Assembly: GCA_039000515.1 (NCBI GenBank)
Contig: JBCFYV010000001.1
Coordinates: 62,782,621 to 62,846,620, forward strand
DNA: 64,000 nucleotides
Direction: 5' to 3'
DNA from: Timema cristinae
Lineage: Eukaryota; Arthropoda; Insecta; Phasmatodea; Timematidae
A program made the translations under genes and the position numbers. The notes beneath the pieces were generated by a model. That model made no database searches and had not been told where the DNA came from. It saw only the letters and a program-made list of their open reading frames with translations. Positions 11,901 to 27,400 of this stretch are shown here, one piece after another. The first letter of the stretch is position 1. Every line of letters begins with the position of its first letter.

Positions 11901-14900
11901 TGGTTAAAGGGCCCTTAAAAAAATTTTATTTTGAAAAATTTGAACAAATTTTACTAAAATTTTAAAGAAAAAAAGAAGATTCTTTTTTAAGATTTAAAAA
12001 ACCCCGAAAAATCGGGTTTGTCAGTTTGGGGGCAAATTGTCTTTTTTTAATAAATTGTATGGGTTCCCGGCAATTTCAAAATAAAGTTTTTTTGAAAAAA
12101 TTTTTTAGCTTTTTGCCCAAAAAATTTACGAAAATAAAAAAATTTTTATTTCTGGACGTTTTAAAAACAGACGATGATTCCCCGAAATCGAAATATGCGT
12201 CGATTGATGTTTTTCCATCTTTTTAAACAAAATTATAGTTACAAAACCCCTTAAAAAAGTTTTTTTTAAAAAATTATGAAAAAAATTTTATTTAAAGGGA
12301 AAGAAATAAAAAAAAATTCATTTTCTAAGATTTAAAAACCCCGGAAAAAAATTTGGGTATGTCATTTTGGTTTTGACAAAGTGTATTTTTAAATTAAATG
12401 TATAGATACGAAACTCTAAAAAAAGTTTTTTTGAAAAAATTTTTCGTTTTGACTAAAAATGACGAAAAAAAGGGAATTGTCTTTTTTGGACGTTTTCCCA
12501 AAGGACGTGTTTCCTCGAAATCGAGAAATGGGCTGGATTGTTGTTTCCATATTTAACTGAATTAAAAGTTACAGAACCAAAAAAAAGTTTTTTTGAACAA
12601 CTTATAAACAAATTTTACAAAAAACTTTAAAATAAAAAAGATTCTTTTTCAAAGATTTCAAAAAGGGAAAAGAATTGGTATTTTTCATTTTGGGTTTGGG
12701 ACGAGTGTCTTTTTCCTTTTAAAATTGAAAACTCAAATAAAATTTTATTTTAAACAATTGTTTAGCTTTTGGGCTAAAAATGACAAAAATAAAGAATTGT
12801 CATTTTGGACGATTTCAAAAAGACGATGATTCTCGAAATGGGAAAATATGCGCTCGATGATGTTTTCCCATCATTTAAAAGAAATTATAGTTACGAACCT
12901 TAAAAAAAAGTTATTTTGAAAAAAATTATGAACAAATTTTACAAAAAACTTTAAAAAATTAAAAAGATTCATTTTCAAAAGATTTCAAAACCGAAAAAAA
13001 TTCGGGTATGTCTTTTTGGGTTTGACGAGTGTAATTTTTTTAATGAATGTTAGATACAGAAACCCTTTAAATAAATTTATTTTGAACAACTTTTTTAGCG
13101 TTTTGCTAAAAATGCCCGAAAATAAAAAAAATTGTTTTTTTGGGGGAGGGATTTCAACAGACGTTGATTTCAAAATTTTGGGGAATATGCGCCGATTGAT
13201 GTTTTTCCTTTTCTTTTTAACTGAATATTTTGTTACGGGAATTTTTAAATTTAAAGTTATTTTTAAAAAACTTTTTGGAAAAAATTTTTACTAAAACTTT
13301 AAAGAAATAAAGAAATTCATTTTCAAAGTTTTTCAAACAAAAAAAGTTTTGGGTTTGTCATTTTGGGTTTGGGACGAGGGGGTAAATTTTTTTAAACTAA
13401 ATTGTATAGATAAAAGAAAACTCTAATAAAGTTTTTTTGAAAACTTGTTTATTTTTTTTATTTTAAAAAATGACAAAAATAAGGTTTGTCTTTTGGAGTT
13501 TTAAACAGACGATGATTCTCGAAATCGGGGAATATGCGCCGATTAAAATGATTTCCATCTTTTAAAACTGAATATATATTTCAGAACCTTAAATAAAGTT
13601 TTTTTTAAAAACTTATGAACAAATTTTACAAAAACTTAAGAAAAAAAGGGAAGTTTTATTTTTAAGATTTAAAACACGAAAAAATTTCGGGAAAGTCGTT
13701 TGGTTGAGGGAGTGTCATATTTTAACGGGAATTTTATAGTCCCAGAAATTCTAATAAAGTTATTTTGAAAAAACTTGTTTAGCGTTTTGGGACTAAAAAG
13801 GGGGGGGGGGGGGAGGGGGGAAAATAAAAAAATTGTCATTTCGGGGACGTTTTAAAAAGACTTGATTCTCGAAATCGAGAAATGCGCTCGAATTGTTGAT
13901 TTCCATCATTTAATGAATATATAGTTACAAAAACCTTAAATAAAGTTTTTTTTAAACCCAACTTATAAAACAAATTTTACAAAAACTTTTTAAGAAATAA
14001 AAAAGATTCATTTTCAAAGGGATTTAAAAACACGAAAAGAATCGGGTATTTTCAGTTTGGTTGACGTTTGGTTATTTTAACTAAATTTGTATGGATACAG
14101 AAAACTTAAAAAAGTTTTTTTGGGAACAACTTTTTTAGGGGTTTTTGACTAAAAATGACGAAAATAAAAAATTTGTCTTTTTGGGGACGATTTAAAAAGG
14201 GAGGGATGATTCTCGAAATCGAAAAATTTGCGCTCGTTTGTTGTTTCCCCTTTATTTAAATTGAATTTTTGTTACAAACCTTAAAAAAATTTAATTTTGA
14301 ACAACTTTGAAAAAATTTTAAAAAAAACCCTTTAAGTTTTTAAAGAAGTTTTCTTTTTCAAAGATTTAAAAACACAAAAAATAATTGGTTTTGTCGGGTT
14401 TGGGTTTTGACGATTGCTATTTTAATGAATGTATAGATACAGAAAACTCTAAAAAATTTTTTTTTGAAAAACCCTTTTTTACCTTTGACAAAAATTAAAC
14501 CGAAAAAAAAGAATTGTCTTTTCTGGGGGTTTTAAAACAGACGATGATTCCAAAAAGAAAATATGCCTGTTTTGTTTGATTTCCTCTTTAAATTAAAATA
14601 TTTTGTTACAAAAACCTTAAATAAAGTTTTTGAACAATTTTAGGAAAAAATTTTAAAAAACGTTAAGAAAAAAGAAGATTTTTTTTAAAGTTTTTAAAAA
14701 CACAAAAAGAATTTTTTTGGTATGTCAGTTTGGTGCGAGTGCTTTTAAAAAGGGAATTGTAAAAGATACAGCAACTCTAATAAAGTTATTTAAAACAACT
14801 TTTTTTTACCATTTTGATTTAAAAATGAGGGGAAAATAAAAAAAATTTTTCATTTTTTTGGACGTTTCAAAGCGAGGTTCTCGAAAATCGAAAATAGGGC

Positions 14901-15275
14901 CTCGATTGATGTTTCCCATCATTTAATGAATATTTTGTTACGAACCTTAAATAAAGTTATTTTGAAAATTATGAAAAAATTTTTACAAAAATTTAAAAAT
15001 AAAGAAGTTTCCCATTTTTCAAAAGTTTTTCAAAACACAAAAAAAAATTGGAAATTCTTTTTTTGGTTTGGACAAATTTTTCCATATTTAAACTGAATGT
15101 ATTTTACACCCAAAACTCAAATAAAGTTTTTTTGAAAAAACTTTTTTTGCTTTTGGGACAAAAAAATTGGGGAAAATAAAGGGAATTTGCCATTTCGGGG
15201 TTTTTCAACAGACGTTGATTCTAAAAATTTGGATATGTTTTTGATTGGGTTTAATTTTTAATTTTTTTTTTTTAA

Positions 15276-15338
<63 letters not shown>

Positions 15339-15382
15339 TTTTTTTTTTTAAAATTTTTTTAAATACACTTTAAAATTAAAAA

Positions 15383-15414
<32 letters not shown>

Positions 15415-18400
15415 AACCTTCTTTTTTCTCTTTTAAAAAATTAGTTAAGAACTTAAAAAAAAGGGTTATTTTGAACAATTATGAAAAATTTTTTACAAAA
15501 ACTTTTAAGAAAAAAAGAAGATTCATTTTCAAAGTTTAAAAAAAACCCAAAAAAATTTCTGGTTTCAGTTTGGTTGCCCGAGTGTCATTTTTTAAAACTA
15601 AATGTATGGTTTCGCAACTCTAATAAAGTTTTTTTGAACAACTTGTTTGGGCTTTTGACTAAAAATGGGGAAAATAAAAAATTTGTCATTTTGGACAATT
15701 TCAACAGACTTTGTTTTAAAAAATTAAGAATATGCGCTCGTTTGTTTTTAATTTTCCATCTTTTAATAAATTATATATTTTCAAACCCCCTTAAAATAAA
15801 GTTTTTTTTAAAAAACAAATTTATGAAAAAATTTTATTTAAAACTTTAAAGAAATAAAAAGATTCATTTTCTGGGATTTCAAAACACGAAAAAAATTTCT
15901 GGTAGGTCAGTTTTTTTGGGGACGAGTGTAAATTTTTTTAAATAAAATGTATAGATACAGCAAACTTAATAAATTTTATTTTGAAAAAACTTTTTAGCGT
16001 TTTAAAAAAAATAAAAAAAAATAAAGGGGAAATTGTTTTTTCTGGACTTTTTCAACAGACGATGATTCTCGAAATCGAGAATATCCCTCGTTTGGATGAT
16101 TTCCTTCATTTAATTTTTTATATGTTACAGAATTTTTAAATAAAGTTTTTTTAAACAACTTTGAACAAATTTTTTTTAAAACTTAAAAAATTTAAAAAAG
16201 TTCCCTTTTCTAAGATTTAAAAACACGAAAAAATCGGGAAAGCCCAGTTTGGTTGACGAGTGAATTTTTTAAAAATGAAGTTTAAAACCAGAAAACCTAA
16301 AAAAGTTATTTTGAACAACTTTTTTACCTTTTGACTAAAAATGACGAAAAATAAAAAATTGTATTTTGGCGATTTAAACAAAAGGGTTTCTCGAAATCGA
16401 GAAAAGCGCTCGATTGATGTTTCCCATAAATTTTAATTTTTGGGTTACAAACCTTAAAAAAAAGTTTTTTTGAAAAATTAAAAACAAATTTATTAAAACG
16501 TTAAAAAAATAAAGGGGTTCATTTTCTAAGTTTTCAAAACCCCAAAAAGAAGGGGTTTAATTCAGTTTGGTTGACGGTTCATATTTTAAACTGAATGATG
16601 GTTTCAGAAACTTAATAAAGTTATTTTGAAAAACTTTTTTAGCTTTTTTGGACAAAAAATGGGGAAAAAAAAGGGAATTTGGGTCTTTTTGGGGGACGAT
16701 TTAACGACGATGATTCTCAAAATTTGGAAAATATGCGTTTCGATTGATGTTTTCCTTTCTTTTAAACGGAATATATATTTACAAAACCTTAAATAAAGTT
16801 TTTTTGAAAAAAATTAGGGAACAATTTTACAAAAACGTTAAGAAATAAGAAGATTCTTTTCAAAGATTTCAAAAATGAAAAAATTTCTGGTTTGTCTTTT
16901 GGGTTTGGACGTTGTAAAATTTTACTGAATGTTAGATACAGAATTTAATAAAGTTATTTTAAACAATTGTTTAGCTTTTTGGGACTAAAATGACGAAAAA
17001 AAGAATTGTCATTTCTGGACGATTTAAAACAGACGATGATTCTCAAAATCAAAAAATATGCGTTTCGTTTGATGTTTTCCCATCTTTAATGAATATATGT
17101 TACAAAACCCTTAAATAAAGTTATTTTGAAAAAATTTGAAAAAATTTTAAAAAAGTAAGAAATAAAAAGTTTAAATTTTTTTTAAGATTTAAAACACGAA
17201 AAAAATTTGGGGTATGTCAGTTTTTGGGGTTGACGAGTGAAAATATTTTTAACGGGTTTTAAAAATGTTTACGCAATTTAAATTTAAAGTTTTTTTAAAA
17301 CAATTTGTTTACCTTTAAAAAAAAGGGAGAAAAAAAAGGGAATTGTCATTTCTGGACGATTTCAACGGGGACGAGGGATTCTGAAATCGGGAATATGCGT
17401 TTGATTGATTTTTTTCCTCTTTTTAATGAATATTATTTAAAAACCCTTAAAATTTAAAGTTATTTTGAACAACTTATGAAAAATTTTACAAAAACGTTAA
17501 AAATAAAGGGAAGATTTTTTTCTAGTTTCCCAAAACCCCGAAAAAAATCTGGAAATGTCGTTTGGTTGACGGTGTCTATTTTCCCCTGAATGTTAGATAA
17601 GCAACTCAAATAAAGTTATTTGAAAAAACTTGTTTCCCAATTTTGGGACTAAAAATGACGAAATAAAGAATTGTCTTTTCTGGACGATTTCAACAGACGA
17701 GGATTCTCGATACGAGAATATGCGTCAATTGTGATTTCCATCTTTAACGAATATATATTTACAGAAGCTTAAAAAAATTTTTTTTGGAAAGATTAAAAAA
17801 ATTTCACTAAAACTTTTAAGGGAAAAAAAGAAATTCATTTTCTAAGTTTTCAAAACAAAAAAAGGAATCTGGAAACTCAGTTTGGTTGCGAGTGTAATTT
17901 TTTAACTAAAATATGGATACAAAACTCTAAAAAATTTTTTTGAAACTTTTTTTTAGCATTTTAAATAAAAGCGGAAAAAAAAAAAAATTGTCTTTTCGGG
18001 AGGGTTTTTAACAGCGATGATTCTGGAAATTAAAATATGCGCTCGATTGTTGATTACCATCATTTAACTGTTATATAGTTACAAAACCCTTTAAAATAAA
18101 TTTATTTTGAACAATTATGAAAAAAATTTACTAAAACGTTAAAAATAAAAGATTCTTTTCTAAATTTCAAAACACAAAAAGAATCGGGAAATCATTTTGG
18201 GGTTGACGATGCTATTTTAACTAAAATGTATGATACAGCAACCTAATAAAGTTTTTTTGAACAACTGTTTATTTTTTGACAAAAAATCGAAAATAAAGAA
18301 TTGTCATTTCGGGACATTTCAACAGACGATGATTCTAAATTTGAGAATATGCGCCGATTGATGATTCCATCATTTAACTGAATATATAGTTACAAAACCC

Positions 18401-21400
18401 TTTTAAATAAAGTTATTTTGAAAAAAATTATGAACAAATTTAAAACTAAAACTTAAGAAAAAAAAAAAAAGATTCATTTTCAAGTTTTTTAAAAACGAAA
18501 AGAATCGGGTATGTCAGTTTTGGTTGACGATTCAAAAATTTAACTGAATGATCGTACGAAACTCTAATAAAGTTTTTTTGAAAAACTTTTTTAGCGTTTG
18601 ACTAAAATGCGAAAAAAAAAATTTGTCATTCTGGACATTTTCAAAAAAACATGATTCTAAAAAATCAAAAAATGCCTCGATTGATGATTTCCATCATTTA
18701 ACTGAATATATATTTACAAACCCTTAAATAAATTTATTTTAAAAACTTATAACAAATTTTAAAAAAGTTAAAAAATAAAGAAATTCTTTTTCTAAGATTT
18801 CAAACAAAAAGAATCGGTATGCATTTGGTGAAGAGTGTCATTTTTTAAAAACTGAATGTATAAAACAACTCAATAAATTTTTTTTGAACAACTTGTTTAG
18901 CGTTTTGACTAAAAATGACGAAAAAAAAATTTGTCATTTCGGGGAGATTTCAACAGACGAGATCTCAAAGGGGAATATCCCAAATTGATATTTCCATTTT
19001 TTAACAATTATATTTCAAAACCCTTAAATTTTTATTTTTAACAATTAAAACCCAAATTTTCTAAAACTTAAAAATAAAAAAGATTCATTTTCTAAATTTC
19101 AAACCGAAAAGATCTGGAGTCATTTTGGTTGACGAGTGCATTTTAACTGAATGTATAATACAGCACTCAAAATAAAGTTATTTTGAACAACTTTTTTAAG
19201 CTTTTGACTAAAAAAACAAAATAAAAAAAAAAGTCATTTCGCGTTTTCAACAGACGATGATTTTCGAAACGAGAAGCGCCGATTGATGATTTCCACTTTT
19301 AACTAAAAATTACAGAATTTAAATAAAGTTTTTTTTGAACAAATTTATGAAAAAAATTTAAACTAAAACGTAAGAAATAAAAGTTTCTTTTTTTTCTAAG
19401 ATTTAAAAACAGAAAAAATCGGGTATGTCAGTTTTTTTTTGACGATGTCATTTTTAACTGAATGTATGATACAGCAACTCAAATAAATTTTTTGAACAAC
19501 TTTTTTTACCCTTTTGAAAAAAAAATGACGAAAATAAAAATTTGTCATTTCCGGGACGATTTCAACAGACAAAAATGATTCTCAATCAAATATGCCTCGA
19601 TTGATGTTTTCCCATCATTTAACTAATTTTGTTACAAAAACCTTAAATAAAGTATTTTAACAATTTAGAAAAATTTTCAAAACTTTAAGAAATAAAGAAA
19701 TTCTTTTTCCTAAATTCAAAACACGAAAAAAATCGGGGTATTCAGTTTTTTTTGAGATGTAATTTTTTTAACTAAATGTATAGATACAGAACTCAATAAA
19801 GTTATTTGAAAAACTTTTTTTTACCTTTGACAAAAAATGACAAAAATAAAGAATTGTCTTTTCGGGACGATTTCAACAGACGATGACTCGAATAAATATG
19901 CCTCGTTTGATGTTTTCCATCTTTAACTAAAAATATTCAAACTAAAAAAAGTTATTTTGAACAATTAAAAAAAAATTTTTACAAAAAACTTAAAAAAAAG
20001 AAGATTTTTTTTTCTAAGTTTTCAAAACACAAAAAAAAATCTGGAAAATCATTTTGGTTGACGAGTGCATTTTTTTAACTAAATGTATATACAGATTTAA
20101 TAAATTTTTTTGAACAATTTGTTTAGTTTTTTGACTAAAAATGGGGAAAAAAAAGAAATTGTCTTTTCGGGAAACGATTAAACAAAACGATGATTCTCAA
20201 AATTGAAAAAAAAATGCTCGATTGATGATTCCATCATTTAAAAGAATATAAGTTCAGAATTTAAAAAAATTATTTTAACAATTATGAACAAATTTTAACA
20301 AAAACGTAAGAAATAAAAAAATTTCTTTTTTCTAAGTTTCAAAACAAAAAAAACGGGTATTTATTTGGTTGACAGTGCCCAAATTTTTAATGAATTATAG
20401 ATACAGCAACTCAATAAAGTTATTTTGAAAAATTTTGTTACTTTTGACTAAAAATACGAAAATAAAAGAATTGCTTTTCTGGACGTTTTCAAAGACGATG
20501 ATTCTCAAAATCAAGAATATCGCTCGTTTTGATGATTTCCATCTTTTTAACTGAATATATAGTTACAGAACCTTAAAAAAATTTTTTTTAACAACTTATG
20601 AAAAAATTTTTATAAAACGTTAAAAAATAAAAAGATTCATTTCTAAATTTAAAAAACACCAAAAAAATTTGGTATTCATTTTGGGTTGAAAAGTGCTATT
20701 TTAACTAAATGATAGATACAAGCAACTCTAAAAATTTTATTTTGAAAATTTGTTTACTTTTAAAAAAATTGAGAAAAAAAAGAATTGCATTTCTACGATT
20801 TCAACAGAGATTTTTTCCTCGAAATTTTCGCCGTTGATGATTTCCCTTTAAAAAAATAATATATAGTTACAGAACCTTAAATAAATTATTTTAAAACTTA
20901 TGAAAAAATTTTACTAAAACGTTAGAAATAAAAAAAGTTTCATTTTCTAAATTTCAAAAAACAAAAAAGAATCTGGTATGTCTTTGGGGGTTGACGAGTG
21001 AAATTTTTTAACTGAATGATAGATACGCAACCAATAAAGTTTTTTTTTAAAACACTTTTTAGCTTTTTAAAAAATCAAAAATAAGAATTGTCTTTCGGAC
21101 GATTTCAACAGACGATGATTTCGAAATCGAGAAAGCGCCGTTTGAGATTTCCATCTTTTTAACTAATTTATAGTTACAGAACCTAAATAAAGTTTTTTTG
21201 AACAATTTATGAACAAATTTTACAAAAACTTAAGAAAAAAAGAATTAAATTTTAAAAGTTTTAAAAACACAAAAAATTGGTATGTCCAGTTTGGTGACGA
21301 GTGTCATTTTTTTAAAACTAAAATTATAGATAAAAAGCAATCAAAATAAAGTTATTTTAAAAAAACTTTTTTAAACTTTTGACAAAAATGAGGAAAATAA

Positions 21401-24400
21401 GTTTTCATTTCGGGACTTTTTCAACAGACATGATTCCGAACGAAAATGCCTCATGAGATTCCATCTTTTAAACTGAAAAATAGTTAAAACCCTTTAAATA
21501 AAAGTTATTTTGAAAACTTATAACAAATTTTACAAAAACTTAAGAAAAAAAGAAGATTTTTTTTTCTAAGATTTCAAAAAAGAAAAGAATCTGGTATGTC
21601 ATTTTTGGTTGACAGTTCCCCTTTATTTTATTTTTAATGTATAAATTACAGAACCAATAAAGTTATTTTGAAAACTTGTTTTCCCCTTTTTAAAAAATTT
21701 TTTTAAAATTTTTAAAACCCAAAAATTTTAAAGGATTTGGTTCATTTTTTCTGAAAAAAAACGTTTTAAAAAACAGGGTTTTTTTTTGAAAAAATCGAAA
21801 AAAAAATTTTACTGGCTTTTCAAAACTTGTTTTAAAATTTCCTCATTTAACTTAAATAATAATATAAACCCTTAAATAAAGTTATTTTGAACAACTTATG
21901 AACAAATTTTACTAAAACTTAAGAAAAAAAGAAAATTCTTTTCTAAGTTTTAAAAACACCAAAAAAATTTGGGTATGTCTTTTTGGTTGACGGGGTTCAT
22001 ATTTTAACTAATGTAAAAGATACAGCAACTCTAATAAATTTATTTTGAACAACCTTTTTACGTTTTGACTAAAAATACGAAAATAAAGAATTGCTTTTCG
22101 GACGATTCAACAGACGAGATTCTCAAACGAAAATTTATCGCTCGTTTGATGATTTCCATCTTTTTAAACTAAATATATAGTTACAAAACCCTAAAAAAAG
22201 TTTTTTTTGAACAACTTATGAACAAATTTTACTAAAACGTTAAAAAAAAAAGAGGATTCTTTTCTAAGATTTCAAAACCAAAAAGAATCGGGTAGTCATT
22301 TTTTGGTTTTGACGATTTATTTTTAACTGAATGTATAGTACAAAAACTCTAATAAAGTTTTTTTGAAAACTTTTACGTTTGACAAAAAAATACAAAAAAA
22401 AGAATTTCTTTTCGGGCGATTCAACAGACGATGATTTCGAAATCGGAAATGCCCATTGATGATTTCCATCTTTAAAACTAAATATATAGTTACAGAAACT
22501 TAAATAAAAAGTATTTTGAACAATTATGAAAAAATTTTTTAAAAAACGTTAAAAATAAAAAGTTTCTTTTTCTAAGATTTCAAAACACAAAAAAAACGGG
22601 GTATGTCATTTTGGTTGACATTCATTTTAAAAATGAATGTATAGATACAGCAACTCAATAAAGTTATTTGAACAACTTTTTTACTTTTGACTAAAAAGAC
22701 AAAATAAAGAATTGTCATTCTGACGATTTAAAACAGACGTGATTCTCAAAATCGAGAATATGCGCTCGTTGGATTTTCCATCATTTAACTGAATATATAG
22801 TTACAAAACCCTTTAAAAAAAAGTTTTTTTTTAAAAAACTATGAAAAAATTTTTTCAAAAAAATTAAGAAATAAAGAAGTTCATTTCTAAGTTTTTCAAA
22901 AAGAAAAAATCGGGAGTCAGTTGGGTTTTTACAGTGTCATATTTTAACTGAATTATAGATACAGCAACTAAAAAAAAAGTTTTTTTGAAAATTTTTTTAC
23001 TTTTGACTAAAAATGACGAAAATAAAAAAATTGTCATTTTTGGCTTTAAACAGACATTTTCTCGAAATCGAAAAAATCCTCGTTTGATATTTCCTCTTTT
23101 AACGAAATATAGTTAAGAACCTTAAATAAAGTTTTTTTAAAACAATTTAAAACAAAATTTTACAAAAACGTAAGAAATAAAGAAATTATTTTCAAAAGAT
23201 TTCAAAACACGAAAAAAAGGTAGTCAGTTTGGTTGACGATGTAAATTTTTTTAACTAATGATAGTCAGAAACCAATAAAGTTTTTTTGAAATTTTTTTAC
23301 TTTTGACAAAAAAATGAAAAAAATAAAGAATTGTCATTTTTTTGGACGATTTCAACAACGATGTTTCTCAAAAATCGAGAATTCGCCGATTGATGATTTC
23401 CTCATTTAACTAATAATATTACGAACCTTAAATAAAGATTTTTGAACAACTTATGAACAAATTTACTAAAACGAAAAGAAAAAAAAGAATTTTCATTTTT
23501 AAGATTTCAAAACCAAAAGAATTGGTATGTCATTTTTTTTGACGAGTGTCCATTTTTAACTGAAGTATGATACAGCAACTCTAAAAATTTATTTTAACAA
23601 CTTGTTTACTTTTGACAAAAAATGACGAAAATAAGAATTTCCCCATTTCGGGACGTTTCAAAAAGATGATTCCAAAATCGAAAATTTTCCCCTATTGTGA
23701 TTTTCATTAACTAAAATAAAAATAGTTACAGAACCTTAAATAAATTTTTTTGAACAACTTATGAACAAATTTTACTAAAACTTTAAAAAAATAAAGAAAT
23801 TCATTTTCAAAGATTTTCAAAACACGAAAAAAATTTCTGGTATTCATTTGGTTACAGTGTCATATTTTAACTGAATTATGATACAGCAAAAAAAAATAAA
23901 TTTATTTGAAAAATTTTGTTTACTTTTTTGACAAAAAAAACAAAAAATAAAAAAATTGTCATTTCTGGACGATTTCAAAGACGATGATTCCGAAATCGAG
24001 AATATGCCTCGTTGAAAAATTTCACATTTAAAAATTATATTAAGAACCTTAAATAAAGTTATTTTGAACAATTATGAAAAAAATTTTTACTAAAACGTTA
24101 AAAAATAAAAAAGATTCATTTCAAATTTTCAAAACACGAAAAGAATCTGTAGTCATTTTGGGTTTGACATGTAAATTTTTTAACTGAATTAAAACAGCAA
24201 TCTAAAAATTTATTTTGAACAAATTTTTTACCTTTTACAAAAATACGAAAAAAAAGAATTGCTTTTCTACGATTTCAACAGACGATATTCCGAAATCGAG
24301 AATATGCGCTCGTTGATGATTCCATCTTTTTAACTAAATATAAGTTACAGAACCTTAAAAAAGTTTTTTTTAACAACTTATGAAAAAATTTTATAAAACG

Positions 24401-27400
24401 TTAAGAAATAAAGAAATTCATTTTCTAAGATTTCAAAACACGAAAAGAATCTGGTATGTCAGTTTGGTTGACGAGTGTCATATTTTAACTGAATGTATAG
24501 ATACAGCAACTCTAATAAAGTTATTTGAACAACTTGTTTACCATTTTGACTAAAAATGACGAAAATAAAGAATTGTCTTTCTGGAGATTTCAACAGACGA
24601 TGATTCTCGAAATCGAGAATATGCGCTCGATTGATGATTTCCATCATTTAACTAAATATATAGTTACAGAACCTTAAATAAAGTTATTTTGAACAACTTA
24701 TGAACAAATTTTACTAAAACGTAAGAAATAAAGAAGATTCATTTTTAAGATTTCAAAACACGAAAGAATCTGGTATGTCAGTTTGGTTGACGAGTGTCAT
24801 ATTTTAACTGAATGTATAGATACAGCAACTCTAATAAAGTTATTTTGAAAACTTGTTTACATTTTGACTAAAAATGACGAAAATAAAAATTGTCATTTCT
24901 GGACGATTTCAACAGACGATGATTCTCGAAATCGAGAATATGCGCTCATTGATGATTTCCATCATTTAACTGAATATATATTTACAGAACCTTAAATAAA
25001 GTTATTTTGAACAACTTATGAACAAAATTTTACTAAAACGTTAAGAAATAAAGAAGATTCATTTTCTAAGATTTCAAAACACGAAAAGAATCTGGTATGT
25101 CAGTTTGGTTGACGAGTGTCATATTTTAACTGAATGTATAGATACAGCAACTCTAATAAAGTTATTTTGAACAACTTGTTTACCATTTTGACTAAAAATG
25201 ACGAAAATAAAGAATTGTCATTTCTGGACGATTTCAACAGACGATGATTCTCGAAATCGAGAATATGCGCTCGATTGATGATTTCCATCATTTAACTGAA
25301 TATATAGTTACAGAACCTTAAATAAAGTTATTTTGAACAACTTATGAACAAATTTTACTAAAACGTTAAGAAATAAAGAAGATTCATTTTCTAAGATTTC
25401 AAAACACGAAAAGAATCTGGTATGTCAGTTTGGTTGACGAGTGTCATATTTTAACTGAATGTATAGATACAGCAACTCTAATAAAGTTATTTTGAACAAC
25501 TTGTTTACCATTTTGACTAAAAATGACGAAAATAAAGAATTGTCATTTCTGGACGATTTCAACAGACGATGATTCTCGAAATCGAGAATATGCGCTCGAT
25601 TGATTATTCCATCATTTAACTGAATATATAGTTACAGAACCTTAAATAAAGTTATTTTGAACAACTTATGAACAAATTTTACTAAAACGTTAAGAAATAA
25701 AGAAGATTCATTTTCTAAGATTTCAAAACACGAAAAGAATCTGGTATGTCAGTTTGGTTGACGAGTGTCATATTTTAACTGAATGTATAGATACAGCAAC
25801 TCTAATAAAGTTATTTTGAACAACTTGTTTACTTTTGACTAAAAATGACGAAATAAAGAATTGTCATTTCTGGACGATTTCAACAGACGATGATTCTCGA
25901 AATCGAGAATATGCGCTCGATTGATGATTTCCATCATTTAATGAATATATAGTTACAGAACCTTAAATAAAGTTATTTTGAACAACTTATGAACAAATTT
26001 TACTAAAACGTTAAGAAATAAAGAAGATTCATTTTCTAAGATTTCAAAACACGAAAGAATCTGGTATGTCAGTTTGGTTGACGAGTGTCATATTTTAACT
26101 GAATGTATAGATACAGCAACTCTAATAAAGTTATTTGAACAACTTGTTTAGCGTTTTGACTAAAAATGTCGAAAATAAAGAATTGTCATTTCTGGACGAT
26201 TTCAACAGACGATGATTCTCGAAATCGAGAATATGTGCTCGATTGAAGATTTCCATCATTTAACTGAATATATAGTTACAGAACCTTAATAAAGTTATTT
26301 TGAACAACTATGAACAAATTTTACTAAAACGTTAAGAAATAAAGAAGATTCATTTTCTAATATTTCAAAACAGAAAAGAATCTGGTATGTCAGTTTGGTT
26401 GACGAGTGTCAAAATTTTAACTGAATGTAGAGATATAGCAACTCTTTTAAAGTTATTTTGAACAACTTGTTTAGTATTTTGACTAAAAATGACGAAAATA
26501 AAGAATTGTCATTTCTGGACGATTTCAACAGACGATGATTCTCGAAATCGATAATATGCGCTCGATTGATGATTTCCATCAATTTAAAGGAATATATAGT
26601 TACAGAAGCTTAAATAAAGTTATTTTGAACAGATTATGAACAAATTTTACTAAACGTTAAGAAATAAAGAAGATTCATTTTCTAAGATTTCAAAACACGA
26701 AAAGAATCTGGTATGTCAGTTTGGTTGCGAGTGTCATATTTTAATTGAATGTATAGATACAGCAACTCTAATAAAGTTATTTTGAACAACTTGTTTACCA
26801 CTTTGACTAAAAATGACGAAAATAAAGAATTTCATTTCTGGACGATTTCAACAGACGATGATTCTCGAAATCGAGAATATGCGCTCATTGATGATTTCAA
26901 TCCTTTAAATGAATATATAGTTACAGAACCTTAAATAAAGTTATTTTGAACAACTTATGAACAAATATTACTAAAACGTTAAGAAATAAAGAAGATTCAT
27001 TTTCTAAGATTCAAAACAGAAAAGAATCTGGTATGTCAGTTTGGTGACGAGTGTCATATTTTAACTGAATGTATAGATACAGCAACTCTAATAAAGTTAT
27101 TTGAAAACTTGTTTACATTTTGACTAAAAATGACGAAAATAAAGAATTGTCATTTCTGGACGTTTCAACAGACGATGATTCTCGAAATGAAATATGCGCT
27201 CGATTGATGATTTCCATCATTTAACTGAATATATAGTTACAGAACCTTAAATAAAGTTATTTTGAACAACTTATGAACAAATTTTACTAAAACGTAAGAA
27301 ATAAAGAAGATTCATTTTCTAAGATTTCAAAACACGAAAAGAATCTGGTATGTCAGTTGGTTGACGAGTGTCATATTTTAATGAATGTATAGATACAGCA

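Noticed and set aside
6104..24071. Many short Lys/Phe-rich frames in the left satellite block
   Set aside because: They arise from homopolymer errors in low-quality satellite sequence.
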